Positions 26,978-36,118 of a stretch of 49,314 nt of DNA are shown here, in pieces. Position numbers and translations under genes: made by a program. This stretch comes from Anaerococcus tetradius ATCC 35098 (GTDB lineage: Bacteria; Bacillota; Clostridia; Tissierellales; Peptoniphilaceae): positions 177,497 through 226,810 of the forward strand of contig NZ_GG666295.1 in assembly GCF_000159095.1 (NCBI RefSeq), read 5' to 3'. Below the pieces are notes generated by a model. It saw only the letters and a program-made list of their open reading frames with translations. It searched no databases and was not told where the DNA came from. Positions within the stretch are counted from its first letter, which is position 1; every line of letters begins with the position of its first letter.

Positions 26978-29347
26978 TTGTACGCAAAAGTAATTTTAGA
27001 CACAAATAGTAGATTTTTGGATAGAAGTTTCACATATAAAGTTCCTGAAAGATTTCTTGCAAGTCTTAGCCTAGCTATGCGTGTTTTAGTGCCTTTTGGC
27101 AAGTCTAACAAAGCTGTACTTGCTTTTGTTTATGAGATAACAGAAGAAATTGAAGCAGATTATAAAATTAAAGAAATTATTGACCTTGTAGATGATAGAA
27201 AGCTAATTTCAAATGAGTTAATTGATTTAGCTTTTTTTATGTCCAAAAGATATCTATCTCCTATCCAAGCTTCTTTAAGGCAGGTTTTGCCGCCTACAAG
27301 TATCAAAGATATTCATGTATTTTACAAAAATATTAGTAATTTATCAAATGAATTTCTAGACTTTCTAAATGAAAAAAGGGAAATTAAAGAAATCAAAGAA
27401 AGATTCCCCGACTATAAGGAAAAACTTTATAAATACTTAGCAGATAATATTGTTAGACAAAGTTTTGATGTTAAAAGGACTCAAAAAATTCAATACATTG
27501 AGTATGCAAGACTCAATAAAGATTGTAAATTTATCCTTAATGCAAATGCTGTTAAGCAAAAGAAAATAATTGATTATCTATCAAAAAACGGTCTTACAGA
27601 TGTCAAAAGCCTATTAGCAAAAAGTGCAGCTAGTAGAAGTAGTTTAAATTCTCTCGTTAATAAGAATATAATTCTTATTGAAAAGAAAGAAGCAGATAAA
27701 GAAATAAAATCCAGTTTTGATCAATATAAGAAATTTGACCTAAACGAAGAGCAAGAAAGAGCCTTTAATACTATAAAGTCCAAAAAGAATGGGCATTTTC
27801 TTTTATATGGGGTGACAGGTAGTGGAAAAACCGAAATATTTCTTCAAATGGTTGAAGAAGTCATCAAGGATGAAAAAGAAGCTATAATACTAGTTCCAGA
27901 AATTTCTCTTACACCTCAAACCATCGAAAGATTCAAGGGAAGATTTAAAGAAAAAATTGCTATTATGCATTCAAGACTTACCCCAAGGGAAAAATTCAAC
28001 CAATGGAGAATGATAAATAACGGAGAAGTAAAGATCGTCATAGGTGCAAGATCAGCAATATTTGCTCCCTTCAAAAATTTGGGAATTATTATAATTGACG
28101 AGGAACATGATGGTTCATATATTTCTTCAAATGATCCTAAATATCATACTGATGAGATTGCAATAAGAAGGGCAAACTATCATTCTTGTAACCTAATCTT
28201 AGCTTCAGCTACCCCATCAATAATAACCATGGATAGGGTCAAGAGAGGAGCTTTTGATCTGATAAGGCTAGAAAATAGAATAAACAATAATATGCCTATT
28301 ATAGAAGTTGTAGATATGAGAGAAGAGTTAAAAAAATCAAATTATTCTATGATTTCAGAGATGCTTAGAGATGAAATAATTAAGAATCTTGAAAATAAAC
28401 AACAAAGCATATTATTTTTAAATAAAGTTGGTCATGATTCATTTACTTTTTGCAGAGCCTGCGGAAATGTAATCAAGTGTGAAGCATGTGATGTTGCTAT
28501 GACTTACCATAAAAATGTTGACAGATTAGTCTGTCATTATTGTGGTAGAACTAAGAAGCAGCCAACAATTTGTCCAGTATGCCACTCAAAGAAGATTAAA
28601 GAATTCGGAGCTGGTACGGAGAAATTAGAAGAAGAAGTAAAACTACTTTTCCCAGAAGCTAATATAATGAGAATGGATTCAATGACTGCAACAAATAAAG
28701 AAATGTACGAAAAAATGTATAAGGGGATGAAGGAAAACAAAATTGATATCCTTTTGGGAACCCAAATGATAGCAAAAGGCCTTGATTTTAAAAATGTTTC
28801 TCTTGTAGGAATAATATCTGCTGATTTAAGCTTAAATGTAGGTGACTTTAAAGCTAATGAAACGACCTTTCAACTTCTTACTCAAGTTTCAGGTAGGGCC
28901 GGTAGGGATAAATTAGCTGGTAGGGTTGTTATACAAAGTTATAGACCTGATAACTTTGTTATTCAGGCTGCCAAGAACAATGACTATGAAAGTTTTTGCG
29001 ATTATGAGTTAAATTTGAGAAAAGCTTTCAACTATCCACCCTATAAAAATCTACTTACAATTAGGATTGTTAACGAATCTAGGATTAAAACTATTGATAT
29101 ATCAAAAATGTTTTACAAGAGTTTATGTAGGATTACAAGAAAAGATTCTTCCATTGAAATAATAGGTCCCAACCCCTGTAAGATAGCAAGAATAAATAAC
29201 AAATTTAGGTATAATATATTAATAAAAGTAAATGATAATGACCTAAATTATCTAATAAATTGCGTTAGTAAAGTACGTAAAGATTTTATAAATAAATATA
29301 AAGATACAAGTTTCATACCAGCACTTAATCCAACAAATATAAATTAA
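26978..29347 (+). CDS. priA: Primosomal replication restart helicase PriA
   Basis: Recognises stalled forks and reloads the replicative helicase. The N-terminal 3'-DNA-binding domain is followed by Walker A with K284 (GVTGSGKTEIF), DEEH at 374-377, and the zinc-binding insertion with eight cysteines (492, 495, 501, 504, 519, 522, 532, 535). GTQMIAKGLDF and SGRAGRDKLAG belong to the second RecA domain. Length 789 aa. The start is TTG, 4 nt after the coaBC stop, with AAGGTGA just upstream. The def-fmt genes that often follow priA are absent; ftsY comes next. Confidence 0.96.
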   Translation: MYAKVILDTNSRFLDRSFTYKVPERFLASLSLAMRVLVPFGKSNKAVLAFVYEITEEIEADYKIKEIIDLVDDRKLISNELIDLAFFMSKRYLSPIQASLRQVLPPTSIKDIHVFYKNISNLSNEFLDFLNEKREIKEIKERFPDYKEKLYKYLADNIVRQSFDVKRTQKIQYIEYARLNKDCKFILNANAVKQKKIIDYLSKNGLTDVKSLLAKSAASRSSLNSLVNKNIILIEKKEADKEIKSSFDQYKKFDLNEEQERAFNTIKSKKNGHFLLYGVTGSGKTEIFLQMVEEVIKDEKEAIILVPEISLTPQTIERFKGRFKEKIAIMHSRLTPREKFNQWRMINNGEVKIVIGARSAIFAPFKNLGIIIIDEEHDGSYISSNDPKYHTDEIAIRRANYHSCNLILASATPSIITMDRVKRGAFDLIRLENRINNNMPIIEVVDMREELKKSNYSMISEMLRDEIIKNLENKQQSILFLNKVGHDSFTFCRACGNVIKCEACDVAMTYHKNVDRLVCHYCGRTKKQPTICPVCHSKKIKEFGAGTEKLEEEVKLLFPEANIMRMDSMTATNKEMYEKMYKGMKENKIDILLGTQMIAKGLDFKNVSLVGIISADLSLNVGDFKANETTFQLLTQVSGRAGRDKLAGRVVIQSYRPDNFVIQAAKNNDYESFCDYELNLRKAFNYPPYKNLLTIRIVNESRIKTIDISKMFYKSLCRITRKDSSIEIIGPNPCKIARINNKFRYNILIKVNDNDLNYLINCVSKVRKDFINKYKDTSFIPALNPTNIN

Positions 29348-29356
29348 GGAGTCAGA

Positions 29357-30544
29357 ATGTTTGATTTTTTTAAGAGGAAAAAAAATAAAGAAGAACAAGT
29401 AGAGCAGATAGAAAACAAAGATAATGACTTTGCTGATTTTTCTTCGACAGAAGAATATGAAAGCAATGAAGATATTCAAGAAAGTGAAGAAAGTTTAGTT
29501 AATGTAATAAAAGATGATGATAGTGACTATGGAAATCTAAATGAAAAAAGTGCTTTATATGAGTCTCAAGAAGATTTCGAAGATGAAGAAGAAACAGCTT
29601 ATGATCCATCAATTAGCTCAGAAAATGATAAGGGATTTTTTGCTAAACTTAAAGATGGGCTTAGCAAGACCAGGGATCAATTTACCTCTAACCTTAAAAA
29701 TTTATTTACAAGAAATGTGAAGATAGATGACGATTTATATGATGAACTCGAAGAAATTTTAATTTCTGCAGATATAGGAATGACTTCCACAGTAGAAATT
29801 GTGGATGAACTTAGGGAAGAAATCAAAAAAAGAAGTATTAAGGATGTTGATTTGATATATCCAGTTTTAAAGGAAATAATGACTAGAAAATTGGATGAGA
29901 AAAATCTTGATAATGACCTAAAACTTAAAGATAACGAATTGTCAGTAATTTTGGTTATTGGGGTAAATGGCGTTGGCAAGACAACGACTATAGGAAAACT
30001 TGCTAACAATTTAAAGAAGGAAGGGAAAAAAGTAATGCTTGCAGCTGCTGATACCTTCAGGGCTGCTGCAATTGAACAATTAGGCGAATGGGCTGAAAGA
30101 GCCAATATTGAGATGATTTCTCACCAAGAAGGTTCAGATCCATCAGCAGTTATATTTGACGCAATTAAGTCTGCTAAGGCTAAAAACGTTGATGTTCTAA
30201 TTTGTGATACAGCTGGAAGACTTCACAATAAGAAAAACTTAATGAAAGAACTAGAAAAAATTAATAAAACAATAGCAACTCACGCTAATAAGGCAAATAG
30301 AGATAATCTACTTGCACTAGATGCTACAACAGGACAAAATGCTGTTAGCCAACTTAGAGAGTTTAAAAATGTAACTGATATTTCAGGACTTATCCTAACC
30401 AAACTAGATGGAACTGCCAAGGGTGGAGTAATCTTTCCTTTACAAGTGGAATTAGAAGTTCCTGTAAAATATATTGGGGTTGGTGAAGGAATTGACGATT
30501 TAGAAAAATTTAATTCAGAATTATTTGTAGAAGCTATGTTTTAG
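29357..30544 (+). CDS. ftsY: Signal recognition particle receptor FtsY
   Basis: GTPase that docks SRP-ribosome complexes at the membrane. A highly acidic N-terminal A region (about 1-95) precedes the N domain and the G domain: P-loop GVNGVGKTTT with K208, AADTFRAAAIEQL, DTAGRLHN and TKLDGTAKGG. Length 395 aa. It starts 9 nt after priA with SD AAGGAG. It is the last gene before the rpsB promoter. Confidence 0.96.
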   Translation: MFDFFKRKKNKEEQVEQIENKDNDFADFSSTEEYESNEDIQESEESLVNVIKDDDSDYGNLNEKSALYESQEDFEDEEETAYDPSISSENDKGFFAKLKDGLSKTRDQFTSNLKNLFTRNVKIDDDLYDELEEILISADIGMTSTVEIVDELREEIKKRSIKDVDLIYPVLKEIMTRKLDEKNLDNDLKLKDNELSVILVIGVNGVGKTTTIGKLANNLKKEGKKVMLAAADTFRAAAIEQLGEWAERANIEMISHQEGSDPSAVIFDAIKSAKAKNVDVLICDTAGRLHNKKNLMKELEKINKTIATHANKANRDNLLALDATTGQNAVSQLREFKNVTDISGLILTKLDGTAKGGVIFPLQVELEVPVKYIGVGEGIDDLEKFNSELFVEAMF

Positions 30545-30546
30545 TG

Positions 30547-30575
30547 TTGAAATCAAAACGAATATGTGGTATCAT
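30547..30575 (+). promoter_or_regulatory. rpsB-tsf promoter
   Basis: TTGAAA (30547-30552), 17 nt, TATCAT (30570-30575) with an upstream TGG making an extended -10. It predicts a 5' leader of about 98 nt ahead of rpsB. Confidence 0.65.
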
Positions 30576-30679
30576 CAACATGTACTACGAATAAACACAT
30601 CCTTGGATGATGATTTCGTTGCCTTTATTGGTTAAATCATCAGTAGAAGAGGGTGGAAGAATAAACGGAGGTAATATTT
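30576..30679 (+). promoter_or_regulatory. Structured 5' leader of rpsB
   Basis: The leader holds a perfect 9-bp hairpin, TGATGATTT (30608-30616) with AAATCATCA (30634-30642) and a 17-nt loop. An upstream ATCATCA (30571-30577), if transcribed, could compete for the same TGATGAT strand. The SD CGGAGG lies at 30667-30671 just before the start. Autoregulatory leaders are common for ribosomal protein operons, but I do not recognise this one as a named family. Confidence 0.4.
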
Positions 30680-31510
30680 ATGGCAGTAGTTTCAATGAAA
30701 AAATTATTAGAAGCTGGTGTACACTTTGGACACCAAACTAGAAGATGGAATCCTAAGATGGCTAAATACATCTTCACAGAAAGAAATGGAATCTATATTA
30801 TAGATTTACAAAAAACAGCTAACCAAATAGAAGAAGCATATGCTACAGTAAGAGATATAGTTGCTGATGGCGGTAAGGTTCTATTTGTTGGTACAAAAAA
30901 ACAAGCTCAAGATTCTATTGAGCAAGAAGCAAAAAGAAGTGGACAATTCTATGTATCTAACAGATGGTTAGGTGGAATGTTAACAAACTTCGGAACAATT
31001 AGACAATCAATTAATAAACTTAAAAAATATGAAGCAATGGAAGAAGACGGAACTTTCGATCTTCTACCTAAAAAAGAAGTTCTTCAAATACAAAAGGAAA
31101 TGGACAGACTAGAAAAGAACCTAGGTGGTATTAAAGAAATGGAAAATCTTCCAGATGTTCTATTCGTTGTAGACCCAGGTGAAGAAGCAATAGCTGTTCA
31201 TGAAGCAAAAATTCTAGGAATACCTGTTGTTTCAATAGTTGACACTAACTGTGACCCAGACTTAGTTGATATCGCTATACCAGGTAATGATGATGCTATA
31301 AGAGCTGTAAAATTAATAACATCTGTAATTGCTGATGCTGTAATAGAAGCTAACCAAGGTAGTCAATTCGATGCAGCCGAAGAATTTGAAGCTGAAGAAG
31401 ATGATGAAGATGTAGCTGAAGAAGAAACAGAAGATGTTTCTGATGAAGATATAAAAGAAGCAGCTGAAGAATTTAAAACTCAATCACTAGACGAAACTGA
31501 AGAAAATTAA
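30680..31510 (+). CDS. rpsB: 30S ribosomal protein S2
   Basis: Small-subunit protein at the head-body junction, needed for S1 and late assembly. Begins [24 protein letters not shown], with the signatures [13 protein letters not shown] and [11 protein letters not shown] and the [14 protein letters not shown] segment. The core ends near residue 228; a strongly acidic C-terminal extension of about 45 residues (Glu/Asp-rich, from [10 protein letters not shown]) brings it to 276 aa, longer than Bacillus S2. Paired with tsf 10 nt downstream, the standard order. Confidence 0.97.
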   Translation: MAVVSMKKLLEAGVHFGHQTRRWNPKMAKYIFTERNGIYIIDLQKTANQIEEAYATVRDIVADGGKVLFVGTKKQAQDSIEQEAKRSGQFYVSNRWLGGMLTNFGTIRQSINKLKKYEAMEEDGTFDLLPKKEVLQIQKEMDRLEKNLGGIKEMENLPDVLFVVDPGEEAIAVHEAKILGIPVVSIVDTNCDPDLVDIAIPGNDDAIRAVKLITSVIADAVIEANQGSQFDAAEEFEAEEDDEDVAEEETEDVSDEDIKEAAEEFKTQSLDETEEN

Positions 31511-31520
31511 GGAGATTACA

Positions 31521-32186
31521 ATGGCAATTAGTGCAAAATTAGTTAAAGAATTAAGAGAAAGAACTGCCGCTGGAATGATGGATTGTAAAAAAGCTTTAGA
31601 AGAAGCTAATGGTGATATTGACCAAGCTCAAAAGCTCCTTAAAGAAAAAGGACAAGCAACTCTTGACAAGAAATCTGGAAGAATTGCGGCTGAAGGTGTA
31701 ATTGGTTCATACATCCACAATGACAAAATCGGTGTAATCGTTGAAATCAATACAGAAACAGACTTCTCTGCAAACACAGATACAGTTAGAAATTTTGCTA
31801 AAGATATTGCTATGCACATTGCAGCAGTTAATCCTTTATTTATTTCTGAATCAGATGCTGATGAAGCAACTGTCGAAGAACAAAAAGAAATTCTTGTAAA
31901 TCAAGCAATGAATGAAGCGAATGATAATATGCCTGAAGATAAGAAAAAGATGATTGCTGAAAAGAAGGTTGAAGGAAGAATGAAAAAATGGTTCTCTGAA
32001 GTTTGTCTATTAGATCAACCATTTGTTAAAAATCCTGACATCACAATTGAGCAATATCTAAGAGATACAGCAAATGATGTTGGAGAAAACATTAAAATTA
32101 GAAGATTTGCTAGATTTGAAGTTGGTGAAGGTCTAGAAAAAAAAGAAGAAGACTTTGCTAAAGAAGTTCAAAGCCAAATGAGATAG
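31521..32186 (+). CDS. tsf: Elongation factor Ts (short form)
   Basis: Nucleotide exchange factor for EF-Tu. The N-terminal UBA-like module (VKELRERTAAGMMDCKKALEE) and the TDFSAN loop, the EF-Tu-contacting TDFVA-type motif, are present. At 221 aa it is clearly shorter than the 280-295 aa of E. coli or Bacillus EF-Ts, matching the compact type with a single core subdomain. SD AAGGAG precedes the ATG. A terminator follows directly, so the usual downstream pyrH-frr pair is not part of this operon. Confidence 0.95.
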   Translation: MAISAKLVKELRERTAAGMMDCKKALEEANGDIDQAQKLLKEKGQATLDKKSGRIAAEGVIGSYIHNDKIGVIVEINTETDFSANTDTVRNFAKDIAMHIAAVNPLFISESDADEATVEEQKEILVNQAMNEANDNMPEDKKKMIAEKKVEGRMKKWFSEVCLLDQPFVKNPDITIEQYLRDTANDVGENIKIRRFARFEVGEGLEKKEEDFAKEVQSQMR

Positions 32187-32193
32187 TTATTAA

Positions 32194-32217
32194 AAGGAGC
32201 CTATGGCTCTTTTTTTT
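32194..32217 (+). terminator. rpsB-tsf terminator
   Basis: An 8-bp stem with one G-U pair (AAGGAGCC at 32194-32201, GGCTCTTT at 32205-32212), a TAT loop and a T-run to 32217, starting 8 nt after the tsf stop. Confidence 0.88.
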
Positions 32218-32287
32218 ATTATAATTTATAGTTTAGGGTATATATAATAAGGTATAAACAGAAATATTAAATTTGGAAAGGATTTTT

Positions 32288-33205
32288 ATGACTATAAAAA
32301 ATAACGCAAAAGAACTAATAGGTAATTCTCCCTTGATCAAACTTAATTCCTTAAAGAAGGAAGGCAGAGCTGATATATACGCTAAAGTCGAAAAAAATAA
32401 CGTAGCTGGCTCTATTAAGGATAGAATTGCCTTATATATGATTGAAGATGCTGAAAATAAAGGTTATCTTAAAGAAGGAGGTACTATTGTTGAGCCTACA
32501 AGTGGTAATACTGGTGTAGCTCTTGCTGCTCTTGCTGCTTGTAAGGGTTATAAACTTATACTTACCATGCCTGCTTCTATGAGCATTGAAAGAGCAAAAT
32601 TGGCTATGGCTTATGGAGCAAAAGTAATTAGGACAAGTGAAAGAGGCCTTCAAGGTTCCTATGACAAGGCTAAAGAATTATCTGAAGAAAATGGTTATTT
32701 TTTCCCTGATCAATTCTCAAATCCAGCTAATGTAAGAGCTCATTATGAAACAACTGGTCCAGAAATTTTAAAAGAACTTACACCTGATGCCTTTATTGCT
32801 GGAGTAGGTACTGGTGGAACTGTTACGGGTATAGGAAAAAGGCTTAAAGAACATAACAAAGAAACAAAGGTTTATGCAATAGAACCAAAAGAAAGTCCAA
32901 TTCTTTCTGGTGGAAAGGCAGGAGGACATAAGATACAAGGAATTGGTGGAAATTTCATACCTCCTAACTTAGATTTTAATATACTTGATGGAATTGTCGA
33001 TGTTCGTTCAGATGATGCAATTAAGATGAGTAGGAAGCTTGCCAAAGACGAGGGGTTAGCAGTTGGTATATCATCAGGAGCTAATGTATGTGGAGCTATA
33101 GAAATTGCTGACAAATTAGGAGAAGGGAAATCAGTAGTAACAGTTCTTCCAGATACAGGAGAAAGATACCTATCTACTGAATTGTATGAAAATGAACAGT
33201 TATAA
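32288..33205 (+). CDS. cysK: Cysteine synthase (O-acetylserine sulfhydrylase)
   Basis: PLP enzyme forming cysteine from O-acetylserine and sulfide. The PLP lysine is K44 in AGSIKDRIA, preceded by NNVA where most homologues have NPGG. The substrate loop [10 protein letters not shown] and the phosphate cup GTGGTVTG follow, with the C-terminal serine of ISSGANV near the pyridine nitrogen. Length 305 aa from ATG 32288, chosen because GGAAAGGA lies just upstream; an earlier in-frame ATG (32273) has no SD. A TATAAT at 32243-32248 may be its -10. It overlaps cysE by 20 nt. Confidence 0.93.
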   Translation: MTIKNNAKELIGNSPLIKLNSLKKEGRADIYAKVEKNNVAGSIKDRIALYMIEDAENKGYLKEGGTIVEPTSGNTGVALAALAACKGYKLILTMPASMSIERAKLAMAYGAKVIRTSERGLQGSYDKAKELSEENGYFFPDQFSNPANVRAHYETTGPEILKELTPDAFIAGVGTGGTVTGIGKRLKEHNKETKVYAIEPKESPILSGGKAGGHKIQGIGGNFIPPNLDFNILDGIVDVRSDDAIKMSRKLAKDEGLAVGISSGANVCGAIEIADKLGEGKSVVTVLPDTGERYLSTELYENEQL

Positions 33206-33716
33206 AAAATACAAGGAAGAGCTAATAGATAACGCTCTTAGGAAAGATCCTGCATTAAAAAGCAGAGAAGAAGCAGCACTTTTCTCCCCTGGCATCAGAG
33301 CCTTAATGTATCATTGGTATGCCCACAAACTTTTCTTGGAAGGAAGTCTTTACGAAGCTCAAGAGATTGCCTATAAGTCACGAATTGAGACTGGTATCGA
33401 AATCCATCCAGGAGCAAAAATTGGAAGAAGATGCTATATAGATCATGGTATGGGGGTAGTTATAGGTGAAACAGCTGAAATAGGTGATGATTGTTTGATT
33501 TACCACTCAGTTACCCTAGGCGGAGTTTCAAGCAAAAAAGGTAAAAGACACCCAACTGTTGGAAATAATGTTTTGATTGGAGCTGGTGCAGTCTTGTTAG
33601 GTGATATTGTAATAGGTGATAATGTAAAAATCGGTGCCAATGCAGTTGTATTAACAGATGTTCCTTCAAATGCTACAGCTGTTGGTGCACCTGCCAAAAT
33701 AATTATTAAAGGTTAG
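33186..33716 (+). CDS. cysE: Serine O-acetyltransferase (short form)
   Basis: Acetylates serine with acetyl-CoA, giving the cysK substrate. A short N-terminal helical part (to about 65) is followed by a left-handed beta helix of hexapeptide repeats: [37 protein letters not shown] and ending VGAPAKII. At 176 aa it lacks the long N-terminal domain of E. coli CysE. ATG 33192 is an alternative start. It lies entirely in tandem with cysK, so the two-step pathway is encoded in one operon. Confidence 0.93.
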   Translation: MKMNSYKKYKEELIDNALRKDPALKSREEAALFSPGIRALMYHWYAHKLFLEGSLYEAQEIAYKSRIETGIEIHPGAKIGRRCYIDHGMGVVIGETAEIGDDCLIYHSVTLGGVSSKKGKRHPTVGNNVLIGAGAVLLGDIVIGDNVKIGANAVVLTDVPSNATAVGAPAKIIIKG

Positions 33717-33783
33717 TCTTTACCTGTACTTATATTGTAAATTAATAAATAAGATTTCATATTTTCGTATAAATGATAATTTA

Positions 33784-33817
33784 TGGTATAATGATATAGG
33801 AATGTATAATTCCTATA
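33784..33817 (+). promoter_or_regulatory. rny promoter and 5'-end hairpin
   Basis: Extended -10 TGG-TATAAT at 33784-33792. The expected transcript start falls at the left edge of a perfect 9-bp inverted repeat (TATAGGAAT 33795-33803, ATTCCTATA 33809-33817). The strong SD AGGAGGTGA follows at about 33820. A 5'-terminal stem could stabilise the mRNA or act as a control site. Confidence 0.55.
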
Positions 33818-33829
33818 TTAGGAGGTGAT

Positions 33830-35383
33830 ATGATGTTTGAAAGTATTAACCCAATCGTTATTCTTATCGCTGTCGCCTTCGTATTGTTAGCTTTTAATTC
33901 TGGCTATCTTTATCGTAAGAAGGTTAGTGAATCTAAAATAGGATCTGCTGAAGAATTAAGCAGAAAAATAATTGAAGATGCCAACAACCAAGCAGAAGCT
34001 TTAAGAAGAGAAACTCTTCTAGAAGCAAAAGATGAAATATCTAAATTAAGATCTGAAAATGAAGAACAGTTTAAACAGATTAGAAAAGACCTCGACAAGA
34101 GAGAATCTCGTCTGTTGAAAAAGGAAGAAAGCTTAGACAATCGATCTTTATTGATTGACAAAAAGTCTGATCAAATCTCTAGTGATCAGAAAAAGTTAAA
34201 ACAAAAAGAAGACAGAATTGATAAATTGATTGAAGAACAGCAATTGGAATTACAAAACATCGCTGGACTCACCAATAGTGAAGCTAAAGAAATAATTCTT
34301 AAAAACGTTAAAAGTGAAACCATTCATGAATCTGCTAAGCTAATAAAAGAAGCTGAAGAAAGAGTAAAAGCTGAAAGTAGAAAAATAGCTACTGATATTC
34401 TAGCAACAACTATCCAAAGATATGCTGCAGAACAAGTTGCTGAAAATACTGTTTCAGTTATTTCTCTACCTAATGATGAAATGAAAGGTAGAATAATAGG
34501 ACGTGAAGGTAGAAACATTAGAGCATTTGAGCAAGCATCCGGAGTAGATTTGATAATTGATGATACCCCAGAAGCTGTTGTTATATCTTCTTTTGAGCCT
34601 GTGAGACGTGAAGTAGCAAAGGTCGCCTTGGAAAGATTAATTCAAGATGGAAGAATCAACCCATCTAGAATTGAAGAAATGCTAGAAAAGGCAGACGAAG
34701 AAGTTGAACAAAGAATTATGGAAGATGGACAAGAGGCAGTTGAAAAGGCTGGAGTAGTTAATTTACATCCTCAACTAGTAAGATTAGTTGGTAAAATGAA
34801 ATTTAGAACTTCTTATGGCCAAAATATTCTAAAGCACTCTGTCGAAGTTGCAAATCTTGCAGGTATGTTAGCTGAAGAGATAGGCGCTAATCCTCAAATA
34901 GCTAGACGTGGTGGACTACTACACGATATTGGTAAAGCCATAGATCGTGAACAAGAAGGAACACATGTTAGCTTGGGTGTTGAAATGGCAAATAAATACG
35001 GTGAAAATAAATACGTTATAAATGCTATAGAATCACATCATGGCGAGGTTGAACCTAACTGTGTAGAATCAATTTTAGTTCAAACAGCTGATGCTATATC
35101 AGCAGCAAGACCAGGTGCAAGGCGTGAAAGCTTAGAAAAATACGTTAAGAGACTTGAAAACCTTGAAGGAATCGCAAATTCTTTCGACGGTATTGAAAAA
35201 TCATTTGCTCTACAAGCTGGTAGAGAACTTAGGATTATGGTTAAACCAGAGAAAATTTCTGACGATGAAATGATTGTAATTGCTAGAGAAATTGCAAAGA
35301 AAATAGAGGAAGAACTAGAATATCCAGGTGAAATAAAAGTAAACGTATTAAGAGAGTCTAAAGTGATAGATTTTGCTAAATAA
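33830..35383 (+). CDS. rny: Ribonuclease Y
   Basis: Membrane-anchored endoribonuclease that starts mRNA decay in Firmicutes. An N-terminal membrane helix (about 6-24) is followed by a long charged coiled coil (about 30-190), a KH domain (MKGRIIGREGRNIRAFE) and an HD domain with H365-D366 in HDIGKAIDRE. Length 517 aa. ATG 33833 is a second possible start one codon on. It is transcribed alone, ending in a terminator 17 nt downstream. Confidence 0.97.
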   Translation: MMFESINPIVILIAVAFVLLAFNSGYLYRKKVSESKIGSAEELSRKIIEDANNQAEALRRETLLEAKDEISKLRSENEEQFKQIRKDLDKRESRLLKKEESLDNRSLLIDKKSDQISSDQKKLKQKEDRIDKLIEEQQLELQNIAGLTNSEAKEIILKNVKSETIHESAKLIKEAEERVKAESRKIATDILATTIQRYAAEQVAENTVSVISLPNDEMKGRIIGREGRNIRAFEQASGVDLIIDDTPEAVVISSFEPVRREVAKVALERLIQDGRINPSRIEEMLEKADEEVEQRIMEDGQEAVEKAGVVNLHPQLVRLVGKMKFRTSYGQNILKHSVEVANLAGMLAEEIGANPQIARRGGLLHDIGKAIDREQEGTHVSLGVEMANKYGENKYVINAIESHHGEVEPNCVESILVQTADAISAARPGARRESLEKYVKRLENLEGIANSFDGIEKSFALQAGRELRIMVKPEKISDDEMIVIAREIAKKIEEELEYPGEIKVNVLRESKVIDFAK

Positions 35384-35400
35384 AATATTGTATTTAAACT

Positions 35401-35428
35401 AGACTACCATTTAATTGGTAGTCTTTTA
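35401..35428 (+). terminator. rny terminator
   Basis: AGACTACCA (35401-35409) pairs with TGGTAGTCT (35416-35424) over 9 bp with a 6-nt loop, followed by TTT and further T-rich bases. Confidence 0.78.
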
Positions 35429-35467
35429 ATTTAGTTAAAAGAAATTAATGAAAAGCCATAATTATAT

Positions 35468-35517
35468 TAGTATTCCTTTTATATTTAAATCTCTAACAAG
35501 GCAATATAGGGACCTAT
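35468..35517 (+). repeat. Degenerate spacer repeat, copy 1
   Basis: Begins TAGTATTCCTTTTAT and ends with ATAGGGACCTAT. It aligns with copy 2 over about 50 nt with scattered differences; the starts are 156 nt apart. Confidence 0.6.
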
Positions 35518-35623
35518 TATTTTAACACAAGGTCTTTAAATTATAATAATTTTTACTTGACCATTTAATCCAACAATAATAACTTAAATTATAATAAAAC
35601 CAACTGCAATCAAAGACATACAA

Positions 35624-35672
35624 TAGCATTCCTTTTATTTTTAAATCGCTTACAAGCTAAAATAGGGCCTAT
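35624..35672 (+). repeat. Degenerate spacer repeat, copy 2
   Basis: Begins TAGCATTCCTTTTAT and ends with ATAGGGCCTAT, sharing TTTAAATC and ACAAG inside with copy 1. Both are in the same orientation. Confidence 0.6.
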
Positions 35673-36014
35673 GTTTTTTATTTAAGAAAATTTTATCAAT
35701 GACTTAAATTATAGGTAATATAAGATTAGCAATTGATGAATCAATCCTAAATTTCTTCGTAAAATTCTTCTAATATTTACCAAAACAAAGATCCATAATA
35801 TAAGGCATTATAAAAAATTATTTCATAAACAAGTAATATCATTAGTAATATAGGAAAATATAAAGATGTTGGTTACTATTGAGTAGAAGATACCTTAATG
35901 CTGTTCTAGCCATTATTATAGGAAAATATATACTAAACAGTTTTAATCGAACTAAATAAAAGAACAAAGAAGTATTATGTTATTTTATAAAAGAGGAGTA
36001 GTCAATCATAGATA

Positions 36015-36050
36015 AATTATTGCACAAAATAATAATTTTGTGCAATAATT
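36015..36050. repeat. Perfect 16-bp inverted repeat upstream of the Xer-like gene
   Basis: AATTATTGCACAAAAT (36015-36030) and ATTTTGTGCAATAATT (36035-36050) are exact reverse complements around AATA. The right arm ends inside the -35 box of the next promoter. No T-run follows on either strand. The site could be an operator, perhaps for autoregulation, or a recombination-related site. Confidence 0.85.
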
Positions 36051-36077
36051 GTATTTTGACCTAGAAAGAGGTACAAT
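36049..36077 (+). promoter_or_regulatory. Promoter of the Xer-like recombinase gene
   Basis: TTGTAT (36049-36054), 17 nt, TACAAT (36072-36077). The first two bases lie in the right arm of the 36-nt inverted repeat, so a protein bound there should affect polymerase binding. Confidence 0.55.
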
Positions 36078-36118
36078 TTTATTAAAGAACAATATTCTTA
36101 AGCTAAACCGAGGAATTT

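Larger units (their letters stand above)
35429..36014. other. Gene-free, very AT-rich spacer between rny and the Xer-like gene
   Basis: No reading frame here looks like a protein, and I recognise no structured RNA. It contains two degenerate copies of a roughly 50-nt sequence (separate entries), three copies of CTTAAATTATA or close variants (near 35531, 35583 and 35702), and two copies of ATAGGAAAATATA (near 35851 and 35918). It may be decayed repeat-bearing DNA. Confidence 0.6.

Noticed and set aside
29677-30105. A 142-codon frame antisense to ftsY
   Set aside because: Serine/leucine-rich shadow composition opposite a conserved GTPase, with no SD or recognisable domain.
35468-35672. CRISPR-like repeats in the rny-xer spacer
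   Set aside because: Only two degenerate copies, spacing over 100 nt, and no cas genes nearby.
36015-36050. The 36-nt inverted repeat as a terminator or a dif site
   Set aside because: No T-run on either side for a terminator. The arms and central region do not match the dif consensus (11-6-11 with TTATGTTAA-type arm) as I know it.
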